Below the pieces are notes generated by a model. That model had not been told where the DNA came from and searched no databases. It saw only the letters and a program-made list of their open reading frames with translations. Shown here in pieces: positions 12,473-26,934 of a stretch of DNA of 64,000 nucleotides; the first letter of the stretch is position 1; every line of letters starts with the position of its first letter. This DNA comes from Epiperipatus broadwayi (Eukaryota; Onychophora; Udeonychophora; Euonychophora; Peripatidae), in assembly GCA_028023455.1 (NCBI GenBank), contig JAQFVV010000284.1, forward strand, positions 570,501 through 634,500, in the 5' to 3' direction. Made by a program: the position numbers and the translations under genes.

Positions 12473-15400
12473 ATATATATACTGGCATGATTGAGTTTTA
12501 TAAAAAAAGTAAAAAAAGCTATTAGTTATATTAATTAAAAATAAAATAATGAATCAAAATAGATTAGATATTATAAATTCTATAATCAGGGCAAACTTAT
12601 GCAAAAAATGGCATGCGAGTGGAAATTTCAACAAAAGATATCTTCACAGTATTCAGATTTAATTAGGTGGCAAAGAATTTCATTTTACTAATGGATTAAT
12701 TCACCCAAGGCCACAAAGATAAGAAATTAAGTTAAAGATTATGTATTTTTCCGCCCTAGAAAAGATCGATCAAGCCAGGCATGGATTAGAAAGTAAAACC
12801 TGAGGACTCATACATCATCCAAACATTTGACTTTTTTTTTTCATTTTAGGATAGACCATTATTAATCTTGGGTTATGGAGTCAATTATTTAGAAGAGTGT
12901 TGCTATACCTAATCCATGCCAGGGTGATCTGTGAAAGACCTGGGTGGAAAAGTTGATGATGTCTTTTAATCCACAGAAGAATGGTATGCAGACTGTAAGA
13001 AGTTGCCCCCAATAGCCAAAGCCAGCAATATAGACCATCCAGCAACTGCCTATTAATGTAATGAAGAATAAGATGTTATGCCCAACCCAAGAATGAATTA
13101 CCTAAGGCCTGAAGATCCAGCATCTTTTTGTCCAGCAAATAAATTGGTAACATAAACCCTAAAAATCTTGCATAGCTCTATGTAAATCAGTATTTAAACT
13201 ATCTAAACTCACCTTCGGGGTTAATTGCTTATATAAATTATCAGAATGTAATTTTTAATCTTTAACTAAAATTGTAATTCTAAAATCTTAATGCCTAAAT
13301 AATCAAGTGTAATTAAATCATAAATCATTTTTTAAACAAATGATTCCTACCTAAATTCTACTTAAATTGTAAAACTTCATTCCTGCAAATTAATTATAAC
13401 TTTACCTAATTTTCCTTTTTATATATCACTGTGTTTGTGTCTATAATGTTTCTTTATTATTATGTGTTTCATATGCCAATATGTAGAAACAGCAAGCATT
13501 TTATTTTCAATAAATTTTAAAGAAGATATAGTTTAAATTATCATCGTGTAAATATTACCTAAATATCATTGAATCAAGCATGCTGTTTCAAAAATCCTAT
13601 ATTTGCAAAAATAATGAATTGTTCTGTGTTCATTATTATGAGTTATTATTTAAAATGAATATACATGGTGGCTTGCTCTCAAAACTCATCTACAATTTTA
13701 TATGCACTGGTCTTTGATATTATGAAAGTATAATAGTTATTTAGTTATTTTTAAGCAGCTCATCAATTATACTTCTACCCCTCCCCCTTTTTGTCTATAA
13801 TACTCATACATATAGATTGGAACAAGTGAACAAAATTTACTATATAATTTTATGCCTTTTTAGATACTTAACTATTGAGCATTAAGAGAATTGTTTTTCT
13901 AGTAGGGAGACTGGTCAAGCTTATATGATATTAAATATGTTCTACTTTTCCTTCACTTGGTGGATTAGATATATATTCTTTAAAGTTTAACATTTTGCTG
14001 CACCTTCTCCTTAACATGGGTCATGGGCAAGACCATTCCATCTTATCTTCCTTTGGGACACACATCAGTAAGACCTGATGTGAATTTCAGGCAATTGTGT
14101 TAGCCATCCCAATCTTTTGCAGCAAGATGCTCGGTCCCAGGGTAATGGTGTTGGTCACAAAAACTCTTTATTCTAATCTATCCACAGGGTGACTTCAGTA
14201 TTGTTATTTACCAGTGCTATAGCCGATGGTAAACTAATGCAACCAATTCTATTCCCTTAAATGAATTATTCAGTAGTATTAATCTGAAATATGTCTTTGT
14301 TCTGAGGTTCAATCTATATCACAGAGCATATTTTTATGCGCCCAAATCATTATTAAAATATGTATGTAGTTTGAATGTAATAAGGAATTATGTGCTAAAG
14401 ACTAGTGCAGTATTTAGCATAGCAGCCACATTTCAATCTGATTTATGCATAACTTAGTGATTCTTTATATATGTATGTACACCTTCATAATTAAAAGCTC
14501 TAATGAGGAGATGTTAAGTCCTCATTTTATAAAGCCTGCATGCCTTTCCCACATTAATTATATTTTCATTATATTTAAATATCGTACCATTTAATAAATA
14601 TATGTTAAATTTATTCTGGTTTTGGGTGATTCTCATTCCTATTTCAATATAATTCAATTATATACAACCATCTATGCATTGATCATAAATATTATCTTTA
14701 ATTTCAGGCTAGTAGTATTTAAATTAGTTAATATATATATTTAGCTCCTGAGTCGTATGTGTCTCCCTGACCTATGCTTCCATATACAAGACCTTAGATT
14801 TTTGTTCCATTATTTACCAATGAATTTCAACCAAGCTTCAAAAATAGTTTACTGATAGGAAATTTAATGGATTTATTTATACATTTTGTTGAATTAAATA
14901 CTAGTTTATTTAATCCTTTTGACTTTTTTAAAAATAAAAATATGTTCAAAATTTAGATAATTTACTGTTAGTTTTTTTATATTACTAACCTATAGTAATA
15001 TAAATTGATACTATTTAATACAATAATTATTAAAATATTCTCCCTCTACTAAACTAACTTAATTACATACAGTTTTTATACCTGTTTTTTTTAAATATTT
15101 GATTGCATAAAAAATAATCAGACTAGCATTTACATATTTCCCAATTAAGTACTTTTAAAAATTAGAAATAAAACAACGAGTCATCCTATAAATAATAAAT
15201 ATAAGAAAAATTTAATGCCCAATTTATTTTATAACTAAATAATATTTTTAAATGATATATTTTATTAATTCTTAGTAATTTATGAAATTATAAGAAAATA
15301 CTTAGCCCAAATGTAGCAATTTCTGTCTACATTCATTAGTTTAAAATATCTTTAAAAATTAAATATTTATTTTAGATTTATTCTGTCATGTACAAAATGC

Positions 15401-16187
15401 TTCTATTTTATAAATAATTTTTTTAGAAAGCAATTTAAAATTTTCTCTGAGTCCATGCAAGCATAATACACACATATTGCCTGACTTGATTTTTCCAGGC
15501 AAATATGTTGCGATTTTGAAACTTACTGTCTGAAATAAAACTAAATGAATATTTAATTGCAGTTATATTACCTATTAAAAATATTAAATATAATACAAAA
15601 TTTAGAATAGTATATTTTGACATTTTAATAACAATTACTAAAATTGAAACATTTGATATATCATAAAATAAGAACTTTAATAAATAATTATTACATAGTT
15701 TGAACTTACTTTAGAAATAAAATTTAATAATTTACTCAACAAGATTGAACATTATATTAAAATGAGTGTGTTTTAAAAGGTTTATTTAGCAGGATATTCA
15801 CTATATTTTTTAAGTATAACTATTACCATTTATTTTAGCCACACAATATTACATTTTTCTGCTTTCTACAATTTTAACAATTAAAATAACTTTAAAATAT
15901 TCTCTAGCTTCCTATGTATTTTAATATATTTTAAATCTATTTAGATATGACTATAATAATTACAACACTTATACTTGTTTAATTTAAAAATTTTAAAGTA
16001 ATTGAGCTTTTTAGTTTTCTAGTTTAAATAAAATGGTACTATATATATAAAATATATATATAAATTTGCATATCATAAATTCCGCATACTTAATTCAATA
16101 TTTTTAACATATAATAAAATATTTAATTACATTAAAATTTACAAGTTATTTACAATCTGGCTTTCTTATATATATATATATATATAT
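12473..16187. other. AT-rich sequence without recognised gene
   Basis: Two patches, about 12860-13160 and 13980-14230, are less AT-rich and look like old repeats or decayed coding DNA, but their translations are full of stops and I recognise no family. The rest is AT-rich filler ending in a (TA)n tract at 16169-16188, which is the insertion site of the next LTR element. Confidence 0.4.
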
Positions 16188-17795
16188 AGTACAGAGGTAC
16201 ATCTTGACTGAATGTGTAGTATTTTTTAAAAGAAAAAATATTTAGTAAATTTCATCTAAAAATAAAAAAAAAATGGAAGTAAAATAAAAGTTTTAAAAGT
16301 TGAAGAAAAGGAAAACAAAAGATTAGGGTATGGGGGTTTATTGTTAAAGAAAAAATGAACAATTTTAAAAGGAGAATGAGACTTTTTTTTAATAAAAGAA
16401 AAGTGAAATAAAAATGATTTAATATTACTTTTAATTAGTTTGTAATAAAAGTAATAAAAAAGTTTGTTTTGTCTTATAATAAAAAGAATTAAATGTGTGC
16501 TTGAATATATAATTTTGAATAAAGAAAAAAAAAATAGAAGCCTAATCAGAGCGAAGTTACATGTACAATGATTTCACGAGATAAGAAATACTGAATATAA
16601 GCAAACTTTGTTATTATTAGGATGTTCTATTTCAACATTTCATTTTGTTTATTCCATTTTAAAATATTTCAAAATATTTTATAAAATCAAAGAATCAAAA
16701 AAAAACTATATAAATTGTTATTCAGACAAAATGATGCATTGCTGAATTCATCGTATCATACAGCTAGCTGAAGACTTCTCTGCAATACCACCAGCAGATA
16801 GTTTGAAGGACAAACAATGTTCGGGTAAAGTCAAAAGAGCAATGGAGTGTCTATGTCGAGATCTACAAGTGTCATATAACATCGCAAATTAAGGGAAGAT
16901 TTATGTGGAGTTTAGCGCTAACCAGTTAGAAATAACATTCTATAGAAATTACATTTTGCTGTACTTACATCAAGTCAGATTTCAAATCCTAGGTAATGTA
17001 TCATTTTCCTATTCTCTAATTCTTGATTTTTTTAAAACCATGATAAATAAATAAATAAAAACTTTCAACTTTACCATCAAGTATCTTGCAGCTCTAAATT
17101 ATATTGGCTTCTTTGTTCAACTTTATTCAGAATTATTAATTGTGTGTATGTGTGAATTTTAATTCAATATGTTCTGTATATTTTTAGTTATTTATAATGT
17201 ATTAAAATACTTATTCAAATGAAAAGAGTGGGCATTGTTGTATTATAAAACAAAATGATTGTTTAAAAAAAAATTAAACTATCATTGATTATTTATGTTG
17301 ATAGATGAATATACATATTTATGATGAGATAATATTTTTGGTAAAGTGGGAAATGAAAGTCTTAATTGCTATTGAGAAATGATTAAGTTACAACTAAATG
17401 AATAGGGAGATATTTTTTAAAATAAGGATTTGTTATGAATACCCCCAAAGTTTTTTCGTACAGTAAATCTTCATTATTATTAAAAATAGAATTTTAGATT
17501 GGGTGGAGTTTTTGAAGGCAGCTACAATTTGATGAGCTAGCTGGGATTTCAGGTACTAGATTTGTTGCTGGTCAGGTAAACATGTTAATTACTCTGTGAT
17601 TAACTGGGGCCTAAAGGGTTTACCATAAAATAAATAAAATGTTTGGTTGACCAGTATTTATTTAGTAGCCAAGTGTTTATATTATTGGTAGCTTGCTGCC
17701 AATGATATTGTTCACTCTACCTGAAGACTAAATACCTTCAGAGATTGGATAGTTTTAGTAGTGAAGGAAGAAGAATAATATATTTCTATTGGTCA
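16188..17795 (+). repeat. 5' LTR of LE1
   Basis: Aligns throughout with 19574-21186. Its first bases are AGTACAGAGG where the 3' LTR has TGTACCGAGG, so the terminal TG is mutated. A TATATAAA motif near 16707 is conserved in the other LTR near 20093 and, with the downstream TTATTCAGAC, is a plausible promoter. Confidence 0.8.
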
Positions 17796-18281
17796 TTGGG
17801 ATTTTAAATTGGTGCATCAACATGGCATGAAACTAGACATTTCAAATGGTAGGACTAACATAGGATGTAGCTGAACATTTCAAAAGGTGTGGTCAAAGTT
17901 AGCCATAAATAACATAAATGACAGTTAGTAAGAAAGAAGTTAGAAAGTGTGATAGTATTGTTTTTTAGATAACCGTTCAGATTAGTGCAACTAATAAAAA
18001 GTGATTTTTATATGACAATATATAACATGGAGGCATAATCGTTAAAAAAGGGGGGATACTCCGGACAAATTATGATAGATGAACAGGAACCATAAAAGTA
18101 GAACTAAAAGGGTTATGGCTGGTTGTACGTACATTTTAAAATAGAGAAAAGGAATTTTACTATTTAAATAAAGTTAGATAGATTAGTGGCAAAATGGAAG
18201 TAAGCAGAAGTGACAAAAGATCAATGCTAGAAATAAGCCTGATATTCTTTAAAAACCCACAAATAGTAAAGTGCATTTCAA

Positions 18282-19230
18282 ATGTTAATGAACATGATGG
18301 AGAAAATGCATGAAGACATCAACCAAAATCAGCAAATAAAGAGGCAGGAAATTAGTGAGCTTAGGACAGAGATGAGGGAAATGAGACAGAAATTAATGGG
18401 AAGAATAGACATAAGTCAAGAAGCAGTAGAAGTAATGAGAAAAAATGTAGAAAAAGAAAAATCTGAGATTATAGAATTAAAAGAAAACATGGAAGAAGTG
18501 AGGGTGGAGTTAAACAATGGGGAGGTGATCCAGTTCGAAGTGAGAGTAGTGCAAGTAGAAGAGATATGCCAGGAATTAGTAAATAGCCAGAGAATGGCGC
18601 AACAGGAAATAGTGAAACTAAAAAAAAGAAAGTAGTGAAAAGGAATTAGGAAACTCTGAGAAAATAATAAAGAGCAAGGAGGATATAAATGCTGAAGTGA
18701 AGGAGATATGTAGTAGCATAATTGAAGATATAGGGCAGAAAATAAAACAGATAGAACTGAAATGTGAGAACTTCTGTTTTGAGGATAGGCATGGTGAATG
18801 GACAAATAGATTTATGGAGAAACATTTCACCATTTCAGTAGTCAAAGTGAAGGTAGGAGAAAACCTGCTGAAACATTTAGAATGCTTGATTAATTTGTTC
18901 CATATTAAAAATTTGCCAGAAGAGGATAAAGTTGCGGTGGCAAGTAGTTACCTCCAAGAAACAGCATGTGATTGGTGGCACAACTTGGGCAATAAACTGC
19001 AGACATGTGGAGAATATAGTTGTTCAATTCTAAGGGCATTTTGGAATGAATCCAGGCAAGATAGGATCATGTACAAAATATCCCAGGAGAGGTATCCTAA
19101 TGCTCAGGGAGAAACACATGCACAGTTCTTTTACTGACAAGTATCAAAACTCAAGGCATTGACGGCATTCCCTATGTTGGATGGCCAGATAATTAGTACA
19201 TTATGTAATAACATGCCACCAAATATATAA
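18282..19230 (+). pseudogene. gag pseudogene of LE1
   Basis: Reading resumes in pieces. A 117-codon frame (18282-18635) encodes a charged, heptad-like coiled coil rich in Glu, Lys, Met and Gln. After a stop and frame change a 146-codon frame (18697-19137) carries the retrotransposon gag domain, with a CDWWHNL motif at its residues 91-97 and an Arg-Tyr-Pro...Gln-Phe-Phe block near its end. A TGA at 19135-19137 interrupts the domain; the same frame goes on with residues matching the LE2 Gag (KALTAF, NNMPP) before further stops. No CCHC zinc knuckle is seen. Gag would form the particle that packages element RNA. It is homologous to the open gag at 44091-44783 and the broken one at 33931-34870. 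The product is not functional as it stands; domain identity rests on my reading of the motifs. Confidence 0.75.
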
Positions 19231-19553
19231 TAGCTAATATTAAGCAAAGATGGATGATCAGTGGAGGAAATGCCAGACTTTGCAACGCAGGTGAATTTAT
19301 GGCAACTTACCCCGGTTGCCTCCAGATTGATACAGAAGATGAGATGGTTATAATGACTCATTTGGTAGAAAAAAGAGCAACCTGATCAAACACAAATAAA
19401 GAAAATATAATGGGATGGAAATTATAATAAATAATATGGCTACACGGGAATAAAGGAAGATGAACTTCAATCAAAATAAAGCAATGGAATTTTATAGTAT
19501 TTACAAATTTAGATTTAAAAAAAATCAAAATGCTCAGAATGATATTTTAGTCT

Positions 19554-19573
19554 CAGGGGAGGGAAGGAGATAA
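19554..19573 (+). promoter_or_regulatory. Polypurine tract of LE1
   Basis: A purine-rich run (CAGGGGAGGGAAGGAGATAA) lies immediately before the TG of the 3' LTR, the expected place for the plus-strand DNA primer. It fixes both the orientation and the LTR start. Confidence 0.7.
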
Positions 19574-21186
19574 TGTACCGAGGTACATCATGGACAAATG
19601 TGCAGTATTCTTTAAAAGTAAAAATATTTAGTAAATTTTGTCTAAAAATAAAAAAAATGGAAAAATAAAAGTTTAAAAGTTGAAGAAAAGGAAAATTAAA
19701 AACAAAAGATTAGGAGAGGGGGGTTTACTGTTAAAGAAAAAAAAAAGATTTTAAAAGGAGGGTAAGATTTTTTTTAAAAAAAAAAAAGAAAAGTGAAATA
19801 AAATGTTTTAATATTACTTTTAATTAGTTTGTAATAAAAGTAATAAAAAAAAGTTTGTTTTGTCTTATAATAAAAAAATTAAATGTGTGAGTAAATATAA
19901 AATTTTGAATAAAGAAAAAAAATAGAAGCCCAATCAGAGGGAAGTTATATGTACAATGATTTCACGAGATAAGAAATGCAGGATATAAGCAAACTTTGTT
20001 ATTGTTAGGACATTCTATTTTAACAGTCCATTTTTTTCATTCCATTTTAAAATATTTCACAATATTTTATAAAATCAAAGAATCAAAAGAAAAATATATA
20101 AATTGTTATTCAGACAAAATTATGCATTGCTGAATTCATCGTATCATGAAGCTAGCTGAAGCCTTCTCTGCAATACCATCAGCAGATAGTTCGAAAGACA
20201 AACCATGTTTGGGTGAAGTCAAAAGAGCAACGGAGTGTCTGTCAGGAACCATGAGTGTCCTATAACATCGCAAATTAAGGGAAGATTTTCATGGAGTTTA
20301 GTGCTAACCGGTTAGAAATAACATTCTATAGAAACTACATTTTACTGTACTTATGTCAAGTCAGATTTCAAATCCTAGGTAATGTTTCATTTTCCTATTC
20401 TCTAATTCTTGATTTCTTTAAAACCATGATAAATAAATAAATAAAAACTTTCACTTTTACCAACTAGTATCTTGCAGATATAAATTATATTGACCTCTTT
20501 GTTCAACTTTATTCAGAATTATTAATTGTGTGTATGTGTGAATTTTAATTCAATATGTTCTGTATATTTTTAGTTATTTATAATGTATTAAAATACTTAT
20601 TCAAATGAAAAGAGTGGGCATTGTTGTATTATAAAACAAAATGATTGTTTAAAAAAAAATTAAACTGTTGTTGAAATATTTATGTTCATAGATGAATATA
20701 CATATTTGTGATGAGATAATATTTTTAGTAAAGTGGAAATTGAAAGACTTAATTGTTATTGAGAAATTATTAAGTTACAAATAAAAGAATAGGGAGATTT
20801 TTTTTTTTAAAATAAGGATTTGTTTTGAATGACGCCAAAGTTTTATCATATGGTAAATCTTCATTATTATTAAAAATAGAATTTTAGATTGGACAGAGTT
20901 TTTTTAAGGCAGCTACAATTTCATGAACTAGCTGGGATTTCAGTTACTAGATTCGTTGCTGGTCAGGTAAACATGTTAATTACTCTGTGATTAATTGTCC
21001 CCTAAAGGGTTTACCTTAAAATAAATAAAGTGTTTGGTTGACCAGTATTTATTTAGTAGCCGAGGGTTTATATTATTGGTAGCTTGCTGCTAATGATATT
21101 GTTCACTTTACCTGAGGACCAGACACCTTCAGAGATTGGATAGTTTTAGTAGTGAAGGAAAAATAATAATATATTTCTATTGGTCA
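19574..21186 (+). repeat. 3' LTR of LE1
   Basis: Direct repeat of 16188-17795, TGTACC...GGTCA. Homology stops exactly where the flank (21187 onward) and the interior leader (17796 onward) diverge. Confidence 0.8.
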
Positions 21187-23046
21187 TTATTATTATATAA
21201 AATAAAGAAGGTGGGTGGTTCAATATATATATATTGTAACCGTATGGTTGCATATATGTGGATGTTCCGGTCTGCAAATACATTTGAACCCACAGATCTA
21301 CTTCAACAATCAGCTGGTTCGTCCATAACATAATCAACTCACATCAAATCTACAAGTGCTAGTACACCTATCTTTCATATCCTAAAGTTGACAGTGCCCA
21401 AATGCAACAGTCCAATCCGTCCACATATATAGGAGAAAGAGAGCGAGCTTGCATCTAACTATTGTTGGACCTAGGGTCTTCATGTAGGATGCTAGAGATA
21501 ACACGATGAAACACCTGACTCATGATTACATCTATCTTTAATAGACTAGCCTAAGCATTATCCTTCAAATCTATATGTAATGTAAATCATTTCATCTCAC
21601 ATCTCACCACTCTTTTCCAAAACCATTGCCTCAGATATTCAAACTCAGGAAAAATTTGCATTTAACTCTCTTAACAGGTATGTATCTATGCAAACTGTTA
21701 ATCAATAACTAAAATAATGCATCTTAACTATTACAAAGAAATAACATTTATTTAATATTCTCTCACATGCTTATTAAATAATGTGGATGTGTGAATGTGT
21801 AAAATATTGGCTATAAGATGGAATGTAAATGCTGGATTGAATGTAATTACTGGACTGAATGTAAATGCTGGACTGAATGTAAATGATGGATCAACAAAGC
21901 TACAGAGATCTTGTTAATTAACAAAATTTCATAATATTTATTTACCAAACAAATAAGTTATACTCAAACATCAAATAATTTTGCAATCATTTTAAAATAT
22001 AAAAATTTCAATAAAGGAAAATATTTACAAATGCCCATAAATTACTTGGATATCTCTCTATGTATTTAAAGTTTTTATGTCTATGATGAGTATCTATCAT
22101 TTCTTTACTTAAACAATTTAAAACTAATCACCCTTACTTCCCATGATAGACACCCATAATATAGACATCTATATATCCATGATAATAAAAAAAAAAATAA
22201 TTAAAAGTATGATTGCTAACTCCATGTAAATTTAAATGCAACCTCAGATATAGTATGTGATATCGAGTGTGGAAAAGTATAATAATAAAACAACACAGAA
22301 TATGATAAAGAATACTATTTTAAAAGTGTTAATCATTTACTCATTATATTTTAAGAAATACTATTAGTAACACATATATAATAAATAGTCATGTCATGCT
22401 GTGGCAATGATTATTTCAGTGGCTTTAAAGAAAGACTCTTACTGTTAAAGTATTCTATTGGATCACTTTATTTTATGTGCATATTTGAGAACCAAATCTC
22501 TTGGTGGAAAATAAATTACCTAGATTTTATTAAAAACAAAAAAAAATGACTTCAATCTTTCCCCTCCCCTACTCTCTTGATATTTTCTTATGTTGGATTG
22601 TTCCCTGTTGAATTAGAAATGGCACTTCCCAAGTATAAGATGAGATAATAAATAAAAACAAAAATACAGATTTATACAACAGAAAATAAAACAATTTACA
22701 ATCTTTTGTGAATCGATATGTTAAAGCATAATTATTTTTCAGAGTCCTCTTTACATAAAGTTCTTACGGTTGATGCATTTTTATTATAGATGTTGAAGAA
22801 CTCCTGATTATTTTTATAGAGCACATCCTGAATTTATTTAAGTTGGCAGTAGGTAGTTTTATGTTACTCCTCGTGTAGATTTTCATCTTGTGTAGATTCA
22901 ACTTCTCAGGCACCTAAATTGTAGACAGTTAAATATTTAATACTTCTATGGTCATAATGGGTAAGAAAAAATGCTGCACCCAAATGACAATTAAGCCTTC
23001 TAGCCAATATATCTCATATTTTAATTATATATATATAACTTTATAT
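21187..23046. other. AT-rich sequence, no gene; TA run followed by TGTAACC at 21235
   Basis: A (TA)n tract at 21223-21234 is followed by TGTAACC, which resembles LTR starts elsewhere in the window, but I could not find a matching second copy or end. The short ORFs at 21136-21337 straddle this tract and are not supported. Confidence 0.35.
21818..21893 (+). repeat. Short minisatellite, ~20-bp unit
   Basis: About four units of a degenerate GGACTGAATGTAAATGCT-like sequence in tandem. Confidence 0.7.
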
Positions 23047-23200
23047 TGTACCGGTCAAAACAGTATGCTCACTTAACAAGGTTCCAAATCCTAACAAAAC
23101 CCCCACCCATCCTGCTCAACCCGGGTTGGAAACCAATTAACCTCCCTTCCTTCTTCTCTCCTACAAAAAAAACTTTATAAAATTATTTTAACTCTGCAAC

Positions 23201-23247
23201 AGAGGGGGGGGTTGAGGTGAGTGAGGGGGGGGGTGGGGGGGGGGGGG

Positions 23248-23286
<39 letters not shown>

Positions 23287-23335
23287 AGGAAAAAAAAAAA
23301 AAAAAAAAAAAAAACCAAAAAAAAAAAAAAAAATA
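23201..23335. repeat. Extreme G-run / A-run low-complexity block
   Basis: Successive runs of G (up to about 14) and A (over 20) make an uninterrupted purine tract on the plus strand, out of keeping with the rest of the window. It may be a real polypurine repeat or an assembly/sequencing artefact. The 60-codon minus-strand frame here (Phe/Pro runs) is a by-product. Confidence 0.8.
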
Positions 23336-24264
23336 TAAATATATATGCAGTTTGCATTTAATAAAATATATTTATAGACAGAATAAAGCTCTTTACTGTT
23401 TGTAATTTTGGTTATATAAACATTAAATTAAATCAACTGTTCTGATTTCTTTTTTTTTTTTTTAGTTTCTTTTAAACAAAAATCATAATACTTTCTTTTT
23501 TTAAAGTTTAAATTGATAAATTATTTTGACTTATCTGACTCTTGAATTGGAATAAAAAAATTCCATTCAGTTCCTCAATTTTTTCCAAATGATGAATTAA
23601 TTAGAATCCATTAATATTTGTTGAGACACTGCATTAAAAAGAAATGTCCACTTTGCAGAAAAGTATTAAAATAATAATTCTAATAAAACTTGACTTCTTG
23701 GTCAAAAGCTGGACAAGAAAAAATTTTTTTGATTGTTTCCTTTTTATATCCATGCTATTCCTATTGTTTAAAAACCAGTGTTCCAGTATTGCATCTTTTA
23801 AAATATTTTTTTTATGTTGATTCATTTAAAAAAACAAATTATACATAAATTTGCAATATTATATTATTATCTCTCTTATATTCAAATATTGATTTATTTT
23901 CTATTGCTATAATTATTGCTTCTATTTAAGTCATTTTCTGTTTAACACAATACAATGATCAACAACTATATATATATATAACTATGTACATTTTTTTATC
24001 AATATTGATATTTTCTTAGTAATAAAATTTTGTTTCTAATATTTCTATATATATATATATATATGTTTTTCACAGTAAATTACCCATCATTCCCAGTACT
24101 TAATATGTAGTTAATACACTGTTAATAATATAAGAACATTTATTTTCTCCAAAAGCATTCTAGCAAAAACTTTTTATTTATCTTTCTACGTGCTAATTAA
24201 AAAAAAAAAATCTATCATTTCAGATGGCTAAGGTTTGTTGTGGTAGTGATTTTGGAGTTACCTT

Positions 24265-24325
24265 CACTATATATATTGTAACTAAATATAAAATGGGTTG
24301 CATAAATAATTTATTATATATAGTG
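24265..24325. repeat. Small TA-rich palindrome
   Basis: CACTATATATAT is mirrored ~40 bp later by TATATATAGTG, giving a short hairpin with TA arms. The same CACTATATA edge is seen at 27716, 40679 and 60028. Confidence 0.4.
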
Positions 24326-26763
24326 TTTTATCAAAATAGCTTGCATGGAAAAGAAAAGATGGCAACGGGTATTTTGCCTATTTCAAACCCTGGGTGGGCA
24401 GCCATTTCAACCTCAATAAACAACCCTAGTAACACATTGTAACTTATCAAATAACATCAAATGGGTGAATACATTGGTAACCTAATAAAAATATTTCCAA
24501 AATAAATCCAACAGTAATTTTACCCACTTTTTATCTCTTAGGTTTAAGTGAATATCTAAGTTTATAATAAGTAAATATGGAGTGATTATGTCTATGAGGT
24601 GCCACTATTTGAACCTAGACAATGTTATATTCTATACCTATTTCAAATCTACCAAGTTTGATCCTCTTTGGTACTTTATTTATAACAAAATGTAGGATTT
24701 TTGATGCTAGACCTATAACACATTTGCACTAACATTAAGTAAAACACAACACATCTTTATGCTTTAGTGGTGCATATAAAATTTATCAGACAAAAATTAT
24801 CACTTAGATTTTAATCTTATGAATGCATTTTAACATTTTCATAAGTTTTACTAGCTCATATTAAACACTATCAATTTATGGTAGCGATTCACTCAGCCTT
24901 GAATGATGTGGATGATGGAATGGTGGTTATTATCTTATAATGACTCACAAATGATAACCAAATACAGTGAAAATCATTATTTATCTATGGCCATTAAATA
25001 CATTTATCTAGATCATTAATTTAAAACATGATGATGATGATTATGATGGTGCTTCCAGTCACAGCTTTAGAATTAAGCTTAATATAAAATTTATCTTTTA
25101 CAAATTTATAATTATTTGGCCAACTTTAGTATATCTAAATTAGAACTTAATCATTAATATTCAACAATGATGATGAATGATCATAACTAATAAAAAGACT
25201 TAATAAAAATAGATGCCTCTTTTAATAAAACAATTTAACATTTATTACTGGACTACTAAAATATACTTGCTATTTAAAAATGGAAATGAAAATTTATTTG
25301 ATAACAATTATGAGTTATTTATATTGAAATCATAATCCATTAATGACAGTATACAATGTTTATCATAATATAATGTGCATCATTTTGACAATAAATAACT
25401 AAAATTTTATATCCACAAGAAAAATATTTCATTAAAAAATAATAAACACTTTTTGTACAAACATACTTTTATAACCTGATAAATCTAAACTTAACATATA
25501 AAGTAAAATGATTAAGTAGAAAATGTTAGTTAGATTGATAAGTAAAGCATTTACAGAAATGAGTTTTAAATTACTTATCCCCCACACTAAGCTATTGAGG
25601 TCACTAATCATTATCTCCAAAACTATAATCTAACCTCTCTAATGCTACATTTCTATTACTTTCAACATTTATACAAAATTATACATGTGGCAAGTATATT
25701 ACTGTGTCTGTATGTGTTGATCCCCATTATGAATAAAATATTTTAAGAAAATAATAATAAAAAAAACCTTTTCACATATTAACTACATTTCATAAATTTA
25801 AATTAATATACAATAATACCCTTTATAAAATAAATTTAATCAATAAGTGGGTATAATAATTTTGGAATACATAAAATCATTACTAAAGCTTATAGCTATT
25901 ATTACTGAAATTCTTTGTTTTACTCGATTTTCGGTTTTAAAATTTCAGAGATAAGAAGAGATAAAATTTTTATTAAATAATTGGCTAATGGTCCCTGATA
26001 TCATAAAAGGTAAAATATATAATTAAAATTCATATTACCAGTCCTTCCATCATTTTTTGATGCTTCAAAGAGTTCAAATTCAGCTTGCTAAATGTTTACA
26101 TTTTGCAGCAAACACATACACCAATCTGTAACATGTGTATATGACCTATTACCATGGTTAACTGGAACAGTCTTTTTTTCTTGACTTGAGGCTTTTAATT
26201 CTTTTATGGTGATGATGATGATGAAGTTACTTGCTTCAGTAGGAACCATTTGGCACTGGAACTTTCTTTTTTTCCTGTTCAGCATAATTCTTTTAATAGA
26301 TTAGGGATATCTGTTGTTTTCATATTTATAATTTTTGCTGGGGTTTAAACTCAGTCACTGGTATAACTGAACTAGCATGGTTTAACACTTTTTTGTAGAT
26401 GATTTATTTTTATTTAGCTTTCAAATGCCGGTGAATGTTTTTTCTATTTAAAACATGGATGAGCAGTCAGTCACTTCAATTTTATTTTTCCCAATCAGTC
26501 ACAAGATGTGGAATACTTTTGATTCAGATACTTTCAGATGTGCATTGGTTGATGGCCACACAAATGAAACATATATATTTTAGCCTGCCATGAGCTTGTA
26601 GAAAACTTTCAAAAAAAATTTATATGAAAAAAATGATAGAAATTCAAACTGATATCTTTCAGAATTATAACATGTCCTTTCCACAGTTTCAATATTTAAT
26701 CTCTAATAATCCTTTTAAGCAACTGCTTGCCCCTTTTATATCAGTGAGAGCACACAGATAGAA

Positions 26764-26934
26764 AATCTGATTTTTATTAGCCAAATCATTTGATTAAAAC
26801 TGATTATCTGCTTCAAATTTACAGTCAGTAAGAAAATCCAGACACCTGATTTTTATTATTAATTTAACCAGTCTAATTTAACACTGATCATCTGTTTCAA
26901 ATTTATTGCTGGTAAAAAATAAAATAAAATCCAG
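26764..26934 (+). repeat. Degenerate tandem duplication (~90-bp unit)
   Basis: Two diverged units share the order CTGATTTTTATTA, GATTAAAACTGAT-like, TCAAATTTA, and AAAATCCAGAC. Confidence 0.55.

Larger units (their letters stand above)
16188..21186 (+). mobile_element. Gag-only LTR retroelement LE1
   Basis: Two direct repeats of about 1.6 kb (16188-17795 and 19574-21186) bound a 1.78-kb interior. The right LTR starts TGTACCGAGG directly after a polypurine tract and both end TTGGTCA. The interior holds only a broken gag on the plus strand; there is no room for, and no trace of, protease, reverse transcriptase or integrase. The left flank is a (TA)n tract; the 4-bp flanks are ATAT and TTAT, an imperfect duplication. 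Many LTR differences and stops in gag indicate an old insertion. Confidence 0.8.

Noticed and set aside
18416-18845. Minus-strand frames of 129 and 75 codons
   Set aside because: Antisense of the gag coiled-coil region, produced by its purine bias.
23175-23357. Minus-strand frame of Phe and Pro runs
   Set aside because: A translation of the homopolymer block, not a gene.
25021-25060. GATGAT trinucleotide runs (also 26208-26225)
   Set aside because: Too short and imperfect to be more than ordinary microsatellites.
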